From the NCBI GenBank assembly GCA_944386375.1, contig CALXAW010000004.1, positions 1 through 29,630 of the forward strand: a stretch of DNA of 29,630 nucleotides, read 5' to 3'. Shown here piece by piece: positions 1 to 7,566 of the stretch. The notes beneath the pieces are model-generated. The model saw only the letters and a list, made by a program, of their open reading frames with translations. It searched no databases and had not been told where the DNA came from. The stretch comes from an uncultured Clostridia bacterium. GTDB taxonomy: Bacteria; Bacillota; Clostridia; TANB77; CAG-508. Position 1 is the first letter of the stretch. Each line of letters begins with the position of its first letter. Both the position numbers and the translations under genes were made by a program.

Positions 1-46
1 ATACTTTTTGCTAAAAATTTTCAAAATGTTCACAAAACTTTTATAA

Positions 47-72
47 GTGGCCAACCCCAAAGGATTGACCAC
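47..72 (-). terminator. possible terminator after hemW
   Basis: On the minus strand an 8-bp stem (GTGGTCAA with TTGGCCAC, one G-U pair) closes a 10-nt loop about 55 nt past the hemW stop, and is followed by the T/A-rich stretch TTATAAAAGTTTT. The U tract is interrupted, so the call is tentative. The rest of positions 1-126 holds only a degenerate hairpin at 81-120. Confidence 0.35.
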
Positions 73-80
73 CTACACCT

Positions 81-120
81 TACACTAAGAAAGAATTACT
101 TTCCCAGTAGTATAAAAACT
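81..120. repeat. degenerate copy of the hairpin repeat family
   Basis: The stretch TACACTAAGAAAG ... CTTTCCCAGTAGTA, followed by TAAAAACTT, has the same order of parts as the copies at 7503 and 12391: TACACTA, a GAAAG/CTTTC hairpin core, AGTRTA, then AAAA. The outer stem has decayed and the conserved GTCGCT flank is no longer recognisable. It lies just beyond the 3' end of hemW. Confidence 0.4.
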
Positions 121-126
121 TAATCT

Positions 127-1258
127 TTAAACAAATTCCATCCAGACCATATTGGCTAAATCTAATCCTTTGTTTGTAAGATTTATCTTATCTCCATCTA
201 TATATAATAGCTGTTTATTTACTAATTTATTAAACTCTTTTTTGAACAAATAAATTGGATTTTGTCCAAATTTATTTTTAAATTCTTGTATACTTACTCC
301 ATCTAACATTCGTAAACCTAGCATCATAAACTCTTTTTGTTTATCCGCTTCTTGTTGCCTCTCTTCAACTATTTTATTATTTTCAAAATTTCCACATTCT
401 ATATTTTTAATATAATCTTCAATACAGTTCGTATTAGAATACCTAATGCCGTTAAAATAAGAAGAAGCAGAAACACCGCATCCGATGTATTCTTTTTGTT
501 TCCAGCAATTTATATTATGTTTAGACTCAAAACCTTTTTTAGCAAAATTTGAAATTTCATAATGATTATATCCATTTAACTCTAAAGTATTTTTTACATA
601 CCAATACATTTGCCTTTCTAAAACTTCATTTGGTAAAGTCATCTCGCCTAAATTAACTTTATTATATAATTTTGTGTTTTCTTCTAAAATAAGTGAATAT
701 ACAGAAATATGTTCTGGCTTTAAATTTACAACCTGTTCTAAACTTTCTTTTAAATCTGAAATTGTCTGATTAGGTAATCCTAGCATCAAATCTATATTTA
801 TATTTTCAAAACCGACTTTTTCTGGCTAAATTATATGTATTACAAAAATCTTCAAAAGTGTGGATTCTTCCTATTTGTTTTAATAATTTATTATTTGCAC
901 TTTGCAGACCTATACTTAAGCGATTTATCTCAATGTTTTTATATGCTCTAAGCTTGCTTTCTGTTGCAGTACCAGGGTTTACTTCTATTGTAACTTCTAA
1001 GTCCTTTTTATCAATATTTATCTCTTCTAAAATTTCTTTTATATAAACTTCATTAATAAAAGAAGGAGTTCCTCCGCCTATGTATATTGTAGTTACATTT
1101 GTAAAATTCTTAATATTATATTGTATCTCTTTTTTTAAAGCTTGGACATAATCTTTTATTATATTTTCCCTATTAGCAAAAGATATAAAATCACAATAAA
1201 AACATTTCTGTTTACAAAAAGGAATATGTATATATATTCCCTTTTCTTCATTTTTCAT
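127..1258 (-). pseudogene. hemW: HemW-like radical SAM protein, split by a frameshift
   Basis: HemW is a radical SAM heme chaperone/coproporphyrinogen-oxidase-like protein. The N-terminal part (806-1258, 150 residues) opens with YIHIPFC and the CxxxCxxC iron-sulfur ligands (C15, C19, C22), followed by the glycine-rich GGGTPS motif. The C-terminal part (127-789) continues with LMLGLPNQT and the usual HemW C-terminal domain. The parts lie in different frames. Near 817-821 the coding strand has five A's after AG; with four, the frame reads on as ARKVGFENINIDLMLGLP, a normal family sequence. This is therefore one ancestral gene of about 375 codons with a +1 insertion in a homopolymer, either a real mutation or a sequencing error. 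The start ATG at 1258 follows GAGAGG. It is last in the prmC-whiA-hemW operon, 36 bp after whiA. Confidence 0.85.
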
Positions 1259-1294
1259 ATCTAATTCATTCCTCTCTTAAATTTGAGATAGATT

Positions 1295-2200
1295 CTATTT
1301 TTTCCTATATAATAAGTCACTATCCTCCAATATTTCATTTGCAATATTTACAATTTTTTTTAGTCTATAATTTACACCAGACTTTCCTATTGGCTCTTTT
1401 AATAAATTACCTAGTTCAGATAATGGTAAATCTGGATTCTCTATTCTTACAATCGCTATTTCTTTTAAAGAATTATCTAATTTTTCAAATTCTTTAGTTT
1501 TTTGCAAGTATCGTATAGCCTCTATTTGAGTAATAGCTGCATTTATTGTTTTATTTAAATTTGCTGTTTTACAATTTACCAATCTGTTTACTTTATTGCT
1601 CATATCATGTTTTACTCGTATATCTTCAAACTTTAATACAGCATTATTTGCACCAATAAACGCTAAAAATTTAGAGATTTCTTCTCCATCTTTTATATAT
1701 AGGCAATAGTCATTCTTTCCTTTTAGTATTTTAAATTTAATATTTACTTTTTTTAATTCGTCTTGTATATATTCTGCATTATAGTTATTTGAAAAATCCA
1801 TTTCTAGGTGATATACTTTTTCTGGATTATTCATAGAACCAGAACCTAAAAAAGCTCCTCTAATTAATGCCTTTATTTCTTCTGTATTATTATAATTTTC
1901 TATTATATATATTTCATTATTTTTTATATTAAAGATGTTTTTTATATGATTCAAATTGCAAGTAATTACAAATAGTTTTCCTTGCATATTAATTGTATAA
2001 TCTAATATATTAACATTATTTAAAAGTTTAGCAAATCTATTTATATTATACTCGCTTTCTGTTGCATATTTTAGTTTGTTAGAATTTATGCTTATATTAT
2101 TACTTACTAGATATCCGTTTAATTCTGCTTTTACTAGTTGCTTATTGTTTAAATTATTTATTTTACTTAGTTCTTCTTTTATTTCAGAAGAAAAAGACAT
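1295..2200 (-). CDS. whiA: WhiA, DNA-binding cell-division regulator
   Basis: WhiA combines a LAGLIDADG-like N-terminal domain with a C-terminal helix-turn-helix. In Firmicutes it influences cell division and chromosome segregation; in actinobacteria it is a sporulation regulator. Family landmarks visible are the opening MSFSSEIKEEL, the central LIRGAFLGSGSMNNPE segment, and VNRLVNCKTANLNKT leading into the C-terminal domain with ISKSG-like KSGVNYRL. A GTG nine bases upstream is in frame, but it lies inside the ribosome binding site AGGTGA. The ATG at 2200 gives the family N-terminus, so I use it (301 residues). It starts one base past the prmC stop, so the two are probably translationally coupled. 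The common whiA neighbours rapZ and yvcK are absent, and prmC and hemW are unusual partners. Confidence 0.93.
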   Translation of the reverse strand: MSFSSEIKEELSKINNLNNKQLVKAELNGYLVSNNISINSNKLKYATESEYNINRFAKLLNNVNILDYTINMQGKLFVITCNLNHIKNIFNIKNNEIYIIENYNNTEEIKALIRGAFLGSGSMNNPEKVYHLEMDFSNNYNAEYIQDELKKVNIKFKILKGKNDYCLYIKDGEEISKFLAFIGANNAVLKFEDIRVKHDMSNKVNRLVNCKTANLNKTINAAITQIEAIRYLQKTKEFEKLDNSLKEIAIVRIENPDLPLSELGNLLKEPIGKSGVNYRLKKIVNIANEILEDSDLLYRKK

Positions 2201-2201
2201 A

Positions 2202-3038
2202 TTAATCACCTACTCTTGTTACTATTATTCTGTCATTGTCATATAAATCTTTTTTACTATATGTATTTATATATTTTTTTTCATTTTCTATTATATCTAT
2301 TACATCTTCTTTTTGGTCATACCCTATTTCCAAACATAAATATCCATTATATTTTAAATAATCAAATGCATCATGTGCAATTTCTCTATAATATTTTAAC
2401 CCATCTATTCCTCCATCTAATGCTATAACTGGTTCATTTTGTACTTCTTTATCTAGATTTGGTATATCATATTTTCTTATATATGGAGGATTTGATACTA
2501 TTATATCAAATTTTATTTTTGGCATATTTTTAAATAGATTAGATTCAATAAAATTTATTTTTACTTTATTTAATTTTGCATTTTTTTTAGCTACATCTAA
2601 AGCTTTTGAACTTATATCTGATGCATATACTTGTGCATTTGGAGCATATTTTGCAACAGACATTGCACCACTTCCTGTGCATAAATCTAAAACATTTGGT
2701 CTGTTTAATCTTTTAGTTATTTTTATAACTTCTTCTACTAGAATTTCTGTATCTGGTCTTGGTATTAATACATCTTCATTTACATAAAAGTCCATTTTCA
2801 TAAATTCTTGGCTGTGAGTAATATGTTGCAAAGGGATTCCTTTTATTAGCTTTTCTATGTTTTCTTGATATTTTTCTTCTTGATTTTTAGAAAGCTTTTT
2901 TTGGTCATATATTATTAAATACTTTCTTGGTTTTTTTAAAGTATATTGTAATAGTATGCGTGCCTTTAATATTGGTTTTTCTATTTTTGCATCTTTTAAT
3001 TTATATACTGCTTTGCGTAACGCTTCTCTTATTGTCAT
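2202..3038 (-). CDS. prmC: PrmC, release factor glutamine methyltransferase
   Basis: PrmC N5-methylates the glutamine of the GGQ motif in release factors RF1 and RF2, using S-adenosylmethionine. The 278-residue length is typical. An N-terminal helical release-factor-binding domain (about 1-85) is followed by the linker LIPRPDTEILVE, the SAM-binding motif DLCTGSGAMSV (about 118-128), the acidic SAM contact YASDIS (about 138-143) and the catalytic NPPY at 183-186. The segment just after the GxGxG motif looks one or two residues shorter than usual. The ATG at 3038 follows GAGAGGATG. It is the first gene of the prmC-whiA-hemW operon. A TATAAT lies at 3078-3073 on the same strand with a weak TATACA at -35, so a promoter between the upstream RNA gene and prmC is possible. 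Confidence 0.95.
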   Translation of the reverse strand: MTIREALRKAVYKLKDAKIEKPILKARILLQYTLKKPRKYLIIYDQKKLSKNQEEKYQENIEKLIKGIPLQHITHSQEFMKMDFYVNEDVLIPRPDTEILVEEVIKITKRLNRPNVLDLCTGSGAMSVAKYAPNAQVYASDISSKALDVAKKNAKLNKVKINFIESNLFKNMPKIKFDIIVSNPPYIRKYDIPNLDKEVQNEPVIALDGGIDGLKYYREIAHDAFDYLKYNGYLCLEIGYDQKEDVIDIIENEKKYINTYSKKDLYDNDRIIVTRVGD

Positions 3039-3121
3039 ATTATCACATCCTCTCTTGCTGTAATTTTAAATAATTATATCACAATAATATATAATTGTAT
3101 AGCTTGTATTAATAGATACAC

Positions 3122-3316
3122 AAAAAATACCCCACTTAGCCGTAAGATAGTTGAATTTTTAAGGACCTGTTCCTACAAACAGGTGGGTGCCTACCTAAAT
3201 ATTCCTGGGCTTCTTACTATACTGTAAGCTTGCACGCCATATTTGAGAGATCGGCCCCTCTTAATATGTGTTGGTTCTAAAAATTCTGTCTATACTAACT
3301 TTGCAGGGTATTTTTA
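3122..3316 (-). ncRNA. ssrS: 6S RNA candidate (ssrS)
   Basis: 6S RNA binds housekeeping RNA polymerase by imitating an open promoter. This gap between two genes is visibly more GC-rich than its surroundings and folds into one long rod of about 195 nt. The ends pair (AAAATACCC with GGGTATTTT). The next stem pairs GAATTTTTA with TAAAAATTC, flanked by GGTCC/GGTTC-type and GATAG/CTGTC pairing. On the minus strand the 3' half carries a CACCTGTTTGTAGGAACAGG hairpin, placed like the 3'-strand bubble hairpin of E. coli 6S RNA, and the 5' half carries GGGGCCGAT. Length, closed ends, central bubble and standalone position fit 6S RNA; SRP RNA and tmRNA signatures are absent. Because the fold is near-symmetric, the strand rests on the hairpin comparison and the upstream promoter. 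Identity is from memory of the family, not from a search. Confidence 0.6.
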
Positions 3317-3356
3317 CAAACTTATTTAATTTTTTGCCGTTCCTTTTTGTAACTAT

Positions 3357-3385
3357 ATATTATCACAATTACTTATTTTTTGCAA
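3357..3385 (-). promoter_or_regulatory. sigma-A-type promoter for the 6S RNA candidate
   Basis: On the minus strand TTGCAA (3385-3380), a 17-bp spacer and TAATAT (3362-3357) lie about 40 bp before the paired 5' end of the RNA. The -35 box overlaps the last bases of the DUF368 gene region. A second possible -10 (TAAATA), nearer the paired end, could give a shorter leader. Confidence 0.45.
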
Positions 3386-3386
3386 G

Positions 3387-4184
3387 TCATTTTTCAAAAA
3401 TAGTTGCAATTATAAAACCTAAAATACAACATAAAGTTGCAATAATTCCTCCTATATCTAGTGGGAGGCCAGGGTACAATACAAGTACAGAGCCAATAGA
3501 AAATCCTATTATACTATAAAAAGTTTGTGCATAATATTTTTCTAACAAAATCTGAGTTAATTTCATACATATAACAGAACCTATTACTAACCCTATTCCC
3601 ATGGGGATTAATATAGGTAAATATATTGTAGCTATTGAATCTAAATATAGCTCATATACCCCTATAAGCATTAATATTACGGTGCTACTTACTCCTGGTA
3701 TTATAACACCAATAGACATCACTATTCCGGCAAAAACTAAATACCCAAAGCTTAATTGATTTATATTTTCAATATTAATACTATTTTCTAAATATACCAT
3801 TAAAATTCCTATTATTAATGAAATTACTGCATATATCATATTACTTAATCTAAATTTTACTTTTGAATTAACTTGTTTAAATAATAGTGGTAAACAACCT
3901 AAAATTAGTCCTATAAATGTAAAATTCGTTTGAAGCGGATATGTAATAAAAAGATATTTTAATATGTTTCCAAAAAGAACTGCGCCTATTCCTATTCCTA
4001 AAATAATTGGGAAGAGAAATTTAAGGTTAGTTTTTATATCTTTAAAAAAATTCATTACAGAATTTAATAGTTTTTCGTAAATACCTAATATTACACAAAT
4101 TACGCCACTGCTAATACCTGGAATGATTGCAACAGCACCAACTCCAATTCCTTTTAAACAATTTATAATAAAATTATTTTTCAT
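3387..4184 (-). CDS. DUF368 membrane protein, PopT-type undecaprenyl phosphate translocase
   Basis: DUF368 proteins are polytopic membrane proteins. Members of the family (PopT) have been shown to return undecaprenyl phosphate across the membrane, recycling the lipid carrier for wall synthesis. The 265-residue protein is almost wholly hydrophobic, with about eight membrane segments. The family signature appears twice, as IIPGISSGVICVILGIYE near residue 22 and IIPGVSSTVILMLIGVYELYL near 162, reflecting the internal duplication. The start MKNNF at 4184 follows AGGGGATT at slightly long spacing. It stands alone on the minus strand, divergent from sigK. The undecaprenyl pyrophosphatase gene uppP elsewhere in the window acts on the same lipid cycle. 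The family call is firm; the substrate is inferred from characterised homologues. Confidence 0.88.
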   Translation of the reverse strand: MKNNFIINCLKGIGVGAVAIIPGISSGVICVILGIYEKLLNSVMNFFKDIKTNLKFLFPIILGIGIGAVLFGNILKYLFITYPLQTNFTFIGLILGCLPLLFKQVNSKVKFRLSNMIYAVISLIIGILMVYLENSINIENINQLSFGYLVFAGIVMSIGVIIPGVSSTVILMLIGVYELYLDSIATIYLPILIPMGIGLVIGSVICMKLTQILLEKYYAQTFYSIIGFSIGSVLVLYPGLPLDIGGIIATLCCILGFIIATIFEK

Positions 4185-4312
4185 AATATAATAATCCCCT
4201 AAATAAATTTAATATTAAAACTTATTCACATATAACTTGGAATATTCAAAGATAAAAATAAAATCCACTATAACTTATCTAAATAGGCAATTTTTTTCTA
4301 AAAATGGTCAGG

Positions 4313-4340
4313 CACAATTCTAAAAAATTGCTCATATAAT
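4313..4340 (+). promoter_or_regulatory. sigma-K/sigma-E-type promoter of sigK
   Basis: CACA (4313-4316), a 16-bp spacer and CATATAAT (4333-4340) match the sigma-K pattern (ACM ... CATAnnnTA) well, and the -10 also resembles the sigma-E form CATAnnAT. It ends 28 bp before the sigK start. This fits the known scheme in which sigK is first transcribed by sigma-E and then by its own product. No good sigma-A promoter is visible in the 184-bp gap. Confidence 0.5.
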
Positions 4341-4368
4341 TTAAGGTAGATTAACAGGGGGTGCAATT

Positions 4369-5070
4369 ATGTTTTCAGCACTTTGTATTAGTAGTTTTTT
4401 TAGTTTTTTAAAAGTTGCCGTATTTGGTGTAGCCTATATTCAAGGCAGTAATTTATTTCCAGAACCTCTAAGTTCTGAAGAAGAAAAAAATTGCCTAGAA
4501 AGATTAAAATTAGGAGATGATGAGGCTAGAAATCTTTTAATAGAGAGAAATTTGCGTTTAGTTGCTCATGTGTGTAAAAAATATTCAAATTCTAATGTAG
4601 ATCAAGATGATTTAATTTCTATAGGTACAATTGGTTTAATAAAGGGAATAAATAGTTTTAATGTTGACAAAGGCTCAAAACTTTCTACATATGTTTCTCG
4701 TTGTATTCAAAACGAAGTATTAATGCATTTAAGGTCTACCAAAAAACTTAATGCAGAAGTGTATTTAAATGAACCTATTGGAAAAGATAAAGACGATAAT
4801 GTAATAACTTTACAAGAAGTTTTAGAAAATGACGATAAAAATATAGAAGATGTAGTTGATACAAAATTTAAAATTAAAAATTTATATAATAAAATGAAAG
4901 AAATTTTAAAAGATAGAGAAAAAACAATACTTGAACTTCGTTTTGGCTTAAATGGTGCAAAACCTAAAACACAAAATGAAATTGCAGATATGATGGGAAT
5001 AAGCAGAAGCTATGTTTCTAGAATTGAGACTAAAGCAATAGGAAAATTATCTAAAGAATTAAAAGAGTAA
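4369..5070 (+). CDS. sigK: Pro-sigma-K, late mother-cell sporulation sigma factor
   Basis: Sigma-K directs late mother-cell transcription (coat, cortex completion, dipicolinate). This 233-residue protein has the hydrophobic pro-sequence typical of sigma-K (FFSFLKVAVFGVA, residues 10-22), followed by YIQGSNLFPEPLSSEEE, equivalent to the mature N-terminus YVKNNAFPQPLS in Bacillus. Cleavage near residue 22 by a SpoIVFB-type intramembrane protease is expected. Region 2 follows, with NLRLVAHVCKKYSN and DLISIGTIGLIKGI, then CIQNEVLMHLR. Region 4 ends with the helix-turn-helix TQNEIADMMGISRSYVSRIE. The gene is continuous, with no skin-type insertion. The ATG follows AGGGGGTG at 5-base spacing. It is monocistronic; its stop directly abuts the stop of the convergent gene within a 30-bp palindrome. 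Confidence 0.95.
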   Translation: MFSALCISSFFSFLKVAVFGVAYIQGSNLFPEPLSSEEEKNCLERLKLGDDEARNLLIERNLRLVAHVCKKYSNSNVDQDDLISIGTIGLIKGINSFNVDKGSKLSTYVSRCIQNEVLMHLRSTKKLNAEVYLNEPIGKDKDDNVITLQEVLENDDKNIEDVVDTKFKIKNLYNKMKEILKDREKTILELRFGLNGAKPKTQNEIADMMGISRSYVSRIETKAIGKLSKELKE

Positions 5071-5085
5071 TTACTCTTTTAATTC
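5056..5085. repeat. 30-bp perfect palindrome at convergent gene ends
   Basis: Each arm is GAATTAAAAGAGTAA, centred exactly between the adjacent stop codons of sigK and the CNNM/CBS gene. It could fold into a hairpin in either transcript and act as a short bidirectional terminator, but it lacks a separate U tract, because the T's are inside the stem. Confidence 0.8.
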
Positions 5086-6411
5086 CTCCTCATCTTCTTC
5101 GTCGTCTTCATCTTCTGTTTCTACTTTTTTTGTTTTACAAGCTTTTACTAGTTCTATTTTTCTGTTTTCTATTTTTTCTACTTTAAACACAGCTTCTTCT
5201 GTTTCTATTACTGGTGTTTCACTCTCTTCTGGTATTCTGTCTAATTCATTTATTAAAAATCCAGATAATGTATCATAATCTCCTTCTGGTAGTTCTATAT
5301 CTAATATTTTATTTACATCAAATATTGGCATAGAGCCTTCTAATATAAATGTATTGTCATCTATTTTTTCATATTTAAATTCTACTTCATCATATTCGTC
5401 ATAAATATCTCCTACCAATTCTTCTAATATATCTTCCATAGTTATTAATCCTGCTGTTCCACCATATTCGTCTAGAACGATAGCCATTTGCACTTTATTT
5501 CTTTGCATTTCTTTAAATGCTTCATTTATGATTTTGTTTTCTGGCATAAATAATATTTTTCTAGTTAAATTTTTTATCTTAGGACTTTTGCTTTTTGGTT
5601 GTTTTAATAAGTCTTTTAAGTAAATAATACCTTGAATATTATCTATTGTTTCGTCATATACTGGAATTCTACTATATCTATATTCTGCCTTTGCCAACTC
5701 TTCTTCAAAGTCTTTTATACTTGTATTAATGTCAACTGCAAAAATTTCTGTTCTATTTACCATTATTTCAGATACTACTTTATCATTAAATTCGAACACA
5801 TTGTTTATCATTTCTTTTTCTGCATTATCTATTGTTCCCTTTTCTCCACCTTGGTCTACCATCATTCTTATTTCTTCTTCTGTTACTATCTCTTCTTCAT
5901 TTTCGCCTATTCCAAATAATTTTGAAACAAAATTTGTGGTTTCTGTTAAAAATTTAACAATAGGTGCTGTTAATACAGATATAATTTTTATTACCCCTAT
6001 ACTTGCAAAAGATACTTGCTCTGGATATTTCATTGCAATTCTTTTTGGAACAAGTTCACCAAAAATAAGAGTAAAAAATGAAATTACTACAGTAATTAAA
6101 ACTAAAGATATTCCTTGCCAAACTTCTATACTAAAAAATGGTATAGCATTATCTAAAACAGGTGCTAACTTTTCTACAAATGTGTCTGCTGCAAATGCAC
6201 TTGATAGAAATCCTGCAAGTGTTATTCCTATTTGAATTGTAGCCAAAAATTTACTTGGTTTTTTAAGCATTTTTTCTATTTTTTTGGCTTTTTTGTTTCC
6301 TTCTTTCGCCATAGATGCAATTTTTGAATCATTTAATGATATAAAAGCTAGTTCTGAAGCTGCAAAAAAAGCATTTATTAAAATAAGTATTACTAAAATT
6401 AAAATTTGCAT
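5071..6411 (-). CDS. CNNM/CBS/CorC-domain membrane transporter (hemolysin C-like)
   Basis: This 446-residue protein belongs to the CorC/YhdP/TlyC family, implicated in Mg2+ (and possibly other cation) export. The N-terminal CNNM (DUF21) membrane domain spans about 1-190, opening with LINAFFAASELAF and continuing through GFLSSAFAADTF and TLIFGELVPKRIAMKYPE. A CBS pair spans about 210-330 (VSEIMVNRTEIFAVD ... VLDEYGGTAGLITMEDILEELVGDI). The small C-terminal CorC_HlyC domain is at about 345-425. The last 20 residues are an unusually acidic tail of D and E ending in ELKE. It is alone on the minus strand, with its own promoter at 6448-6476. The label hemolysin seen in databases is historical; transport is the better inference. 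Confidence 0.92.
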   Translation of the reverse strand: MQILILVILILINAFFAASELAFISLNDSKIASMAKEGNKKAKKIEKMLKKPSKFLATIQIGITLAGFLSSAFAADTFVEKLAPVLDNAIPFFSIEVWQGISLVLITVVISFFTLIFGELVPKRIAMKYPEQVSFASIGVIKIISVLTAPIVKFLTETTNFVSKLFGIGENEEEIVTEEEIRMMVDQGGEKGTIDNAEKEMINNVFEFNDKVVSEIMVNRTEIFAVDINTSIKDFEEELAKAEYRYSRIPVYDETIDNIQGIIYLKDLLKQPKSKSPKIKNLTRKILFMPENKIINEAFKEMQRNKVQMAIVLDEYGGTAGLITMEDILEELVGDIYDEYDEVEFKYEKIDDNTFILEGSMPIFDVNKILDIELPEGDYDTLSGFLINELDRIPEESETPVIETEEAVFKVEKIENRKIELVKACKTKKVETEDEDDEEDEEELKE

Positions 6412-6447
6412 AAAATATAATCACCCTACTATTAATTTATATTAGCC

Positions 6448-6476
6448 ATTTTATCACTATATTATAATAAAATCAA
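6448..6476 (-). promoter_or_regulatory. sigma-A promoter of the CNNM/CBS gene
   Basis: On the minus strand TTGATT (6476-6471), a 17-bp spacer and TAAAAT (6453-6448) lie about 37 bp before the ATG at 6411. Confidence 0.55.
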
Positions 6477-6523
6477 TTATTTATTTAAAAATATTTTAGT
6501 CTACATTAAATTTAATATTAAAT

Positions 6524-6778
6524 TTGGTAGATGACGAAATAAGTGCTATTTATTACTTGCAGCTATTTGTAAATGCTCTTTGGCCTATAGCATTTTTTGT
6601 ACTTAAATGGAGATTTTTTGCATTTTTATGGATTATTTTTCTTATTGTATTGGTAATATATATGGTTATAAAATTTTATCAAAAAAATAAACTTGCAGGA
6701 TTATTACAAATGCCTTATTTAATATGGACTCTATTTGGTGCATACTTAAATTTGTTTGTATATTTGTTAAATAGATAA
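6524..6778 (+). pseudogene. tspO: 3' half of a TspO/MBR-family gene
   Basis: The 84-residue frame matches the C-terminal half of TspO, a five-helix membrane protein of about 155 residues that binds tetrapyrroles. Visible landmarks are QLFVNALWPIAFF (third helix), KFYQKNKLAGLLQMPYLIW and GAYLNLFVYLLN (end of the fifth helix). The first two helices and the conserved PPxxxFPxxW region are absent: only about 110 bp separate this frame from the CNNM gene, and none of its frames encodes them. The only in-frame start is a TTG with no ribosome binding site. The piece begins right beside the neighbour's promoter, so a deletion that removed the 5' half is likely. A functional half-protein is conceivable but unlikely. 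Confidence 0.75.
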
Positions 6779-6809
6779 AGAATCAGGAGATATTATTTCC
6801 TGATTCTTT
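6777..6809. terminator. bidirectional hairpin between tspO remnant and zinc-ribbon gene
   Basis: A perfect 12-bp stem (AAAGAATCAGGA / TCCTGATTCTTT) with a 9-nt loop starts in the stop codon of the tspO remnant and lies 13 bp from the stop of the convergent gene. The T-rich ends of the stem could serve both directions. Confidence 0.6.
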
Positions 6810-6821
6810 AATATACACTAT

Positions 6822-7418
6822 TTATTTGTTCTTATCTTCTTCTGGTATTATTTCTACTTCTATTGCATCTTGTTTATTTTCGTCTTCATACATATTTTCT
6901 TCTATGGTATTATCTATATTTTCTTTTTCATAGCCTTGTTCTTCTACTTCTATAGTATTTTCTTTTAAATCTTTATTTTCTAATGGCATTTTTTCTTCTT
7001 CTTTTGACTCTGTTGCTTGGCTTTGTTTTTCTTCTACAATAGTTGTTGTTCTTTCTTCTTGTTTTGCACCACATTTTGGGCAAAATTGTGCTTGTTTTTC
7101 TATTTCGGCAAAACATTTTTTACATTGCTTTTTATCTTTTAAATTTAAGCATTCTTTTAAAAGAGTTTCTATTTCAGCAGATAAAACATCTATTTTTGTG
7201 CATTCTTCTTCTAATTCTTCTTTAATATTTATATTTTCTTCTCTTATATGTTTTTCATATACTTTTTTACCTATTTGCTCATACAAATCTTGTATATCTG
7301 ATTTGTTTTCATTTATTTTTAATCTTAATTTTGCTTCTTTCGCTAATTTTCCAGTCTTTTCTGCTGTTATTTTATATGTTTTGCTTGCTTTTTTTCCCAG
7401 TTTATTAAAAAAGTCCAC
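6822..7418 (-). CDS. zinc-ribbon protein with coiled-coil N-terminus and acidic tail
   Basis: I do not recognise a specific function. The protein has a basic helical N-terminus (about 1-95, rich in K and E, coiled-coil-like), a zinc ribbon CKKC ... CPKC at about residues 99-116, and a long low-complexity acidic C-terminus of about 75 residues rich in E, K, N and D. There is no signal peptide or membrane segment, so it is probably cytoplasmic. A frame open to a TTG at 7433 exists, but that TTG overlaps the ribosome binding site GGAGGG. The GTG at 7418, 7 bases after it, is the better start (198 residues). It is monocistronic, downstream of gpsA but separated from it by a hairpin repeat. Similar zinc-ribbon proteins with this layout are common in Clostridia and generally uncharacterised. 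Confidence 0.7.
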   Translation of the reverse strand: MDFFNKLGKKASKTYKITAEKTGKLAKEAKLRLKINENKSDIQDLYEQIGKKVYEKHIREENINIKEELEEECTKIDVLSAEIETLLKECLNLKDKKQCKKCFAEIEKQAQFCPKCGAKQEERTTTIVEEKQSQATESKEEEKMPLENKDLKENTIEVEEQGYEKENIDNTIEENMYEDENKQDAIEVEIIPEEDKNK

Positions 7419-7502
7419 TTTATATCCCTCCAATTATTATACATTTATTGCTATTTATAGTATAATTTGAAATAACTTTTTTATACATGAACTTATAAAT
7501 TT

Positions 7503-7561
7503 TTTTATACTAATCCGAAAGTTATACTTTCGGATTAGTATAAAAGTCGCTACATTCCAAT
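7503..7561. repeat. hairpin repeat with conserved flank, copy near gpsA
   Basis: A perfect 20-bp stem with a 3-nt loop (arms 7503-7522 and 7526-7545; core CCGAAAGT/ACTTTCGG) is followed on the plus strand by AAGTCGCTACATTCCAAT (7544-7561). Viewed from gpsA (minus), the flank begins a few bases past the stop codon and the hairpin follows. After the hairpin on that strand come A's rather than T's, so it is not a canonical intrinsic terminator. The remaining gap to the next gene (7419-7502) shows nothing more. Confidence 0.75.
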
Positions 7562-7566
7562 AATTA

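Noticed and set aside
2201..2209. Upstream GTG start for whiA
   Set aside because: The GTG is part of the ribosome binding site for the ATG at 2200.
3122..3316. SRP RNA or tmRNA as identity of the structured RNA
   Set aside because: The SRP tetraloop region (GGAAG with AGCAG) and a tRNA-like tmRNA end are not present.
3268..3519. 83-residue plus-strand frame near the 6S candidate
   Set aside because: It overlaps the DUF368 gene and the structured RNA, has hydrophobic shadow composition and no ribosome binding site.
5729..6235. 168-residue open frame on the plus strand
   Set aside because: It is antisense to the well-supported CNNM/CBS gene, has no ribosome binding site, and reflects that gene's codon bias.
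7503..7545. Intrinsic terminator for gpsA
   Set aside because: On the gpsA strand the hairpin is followed by A's, not by a U tract; it is better explained as a repeat-family copy.
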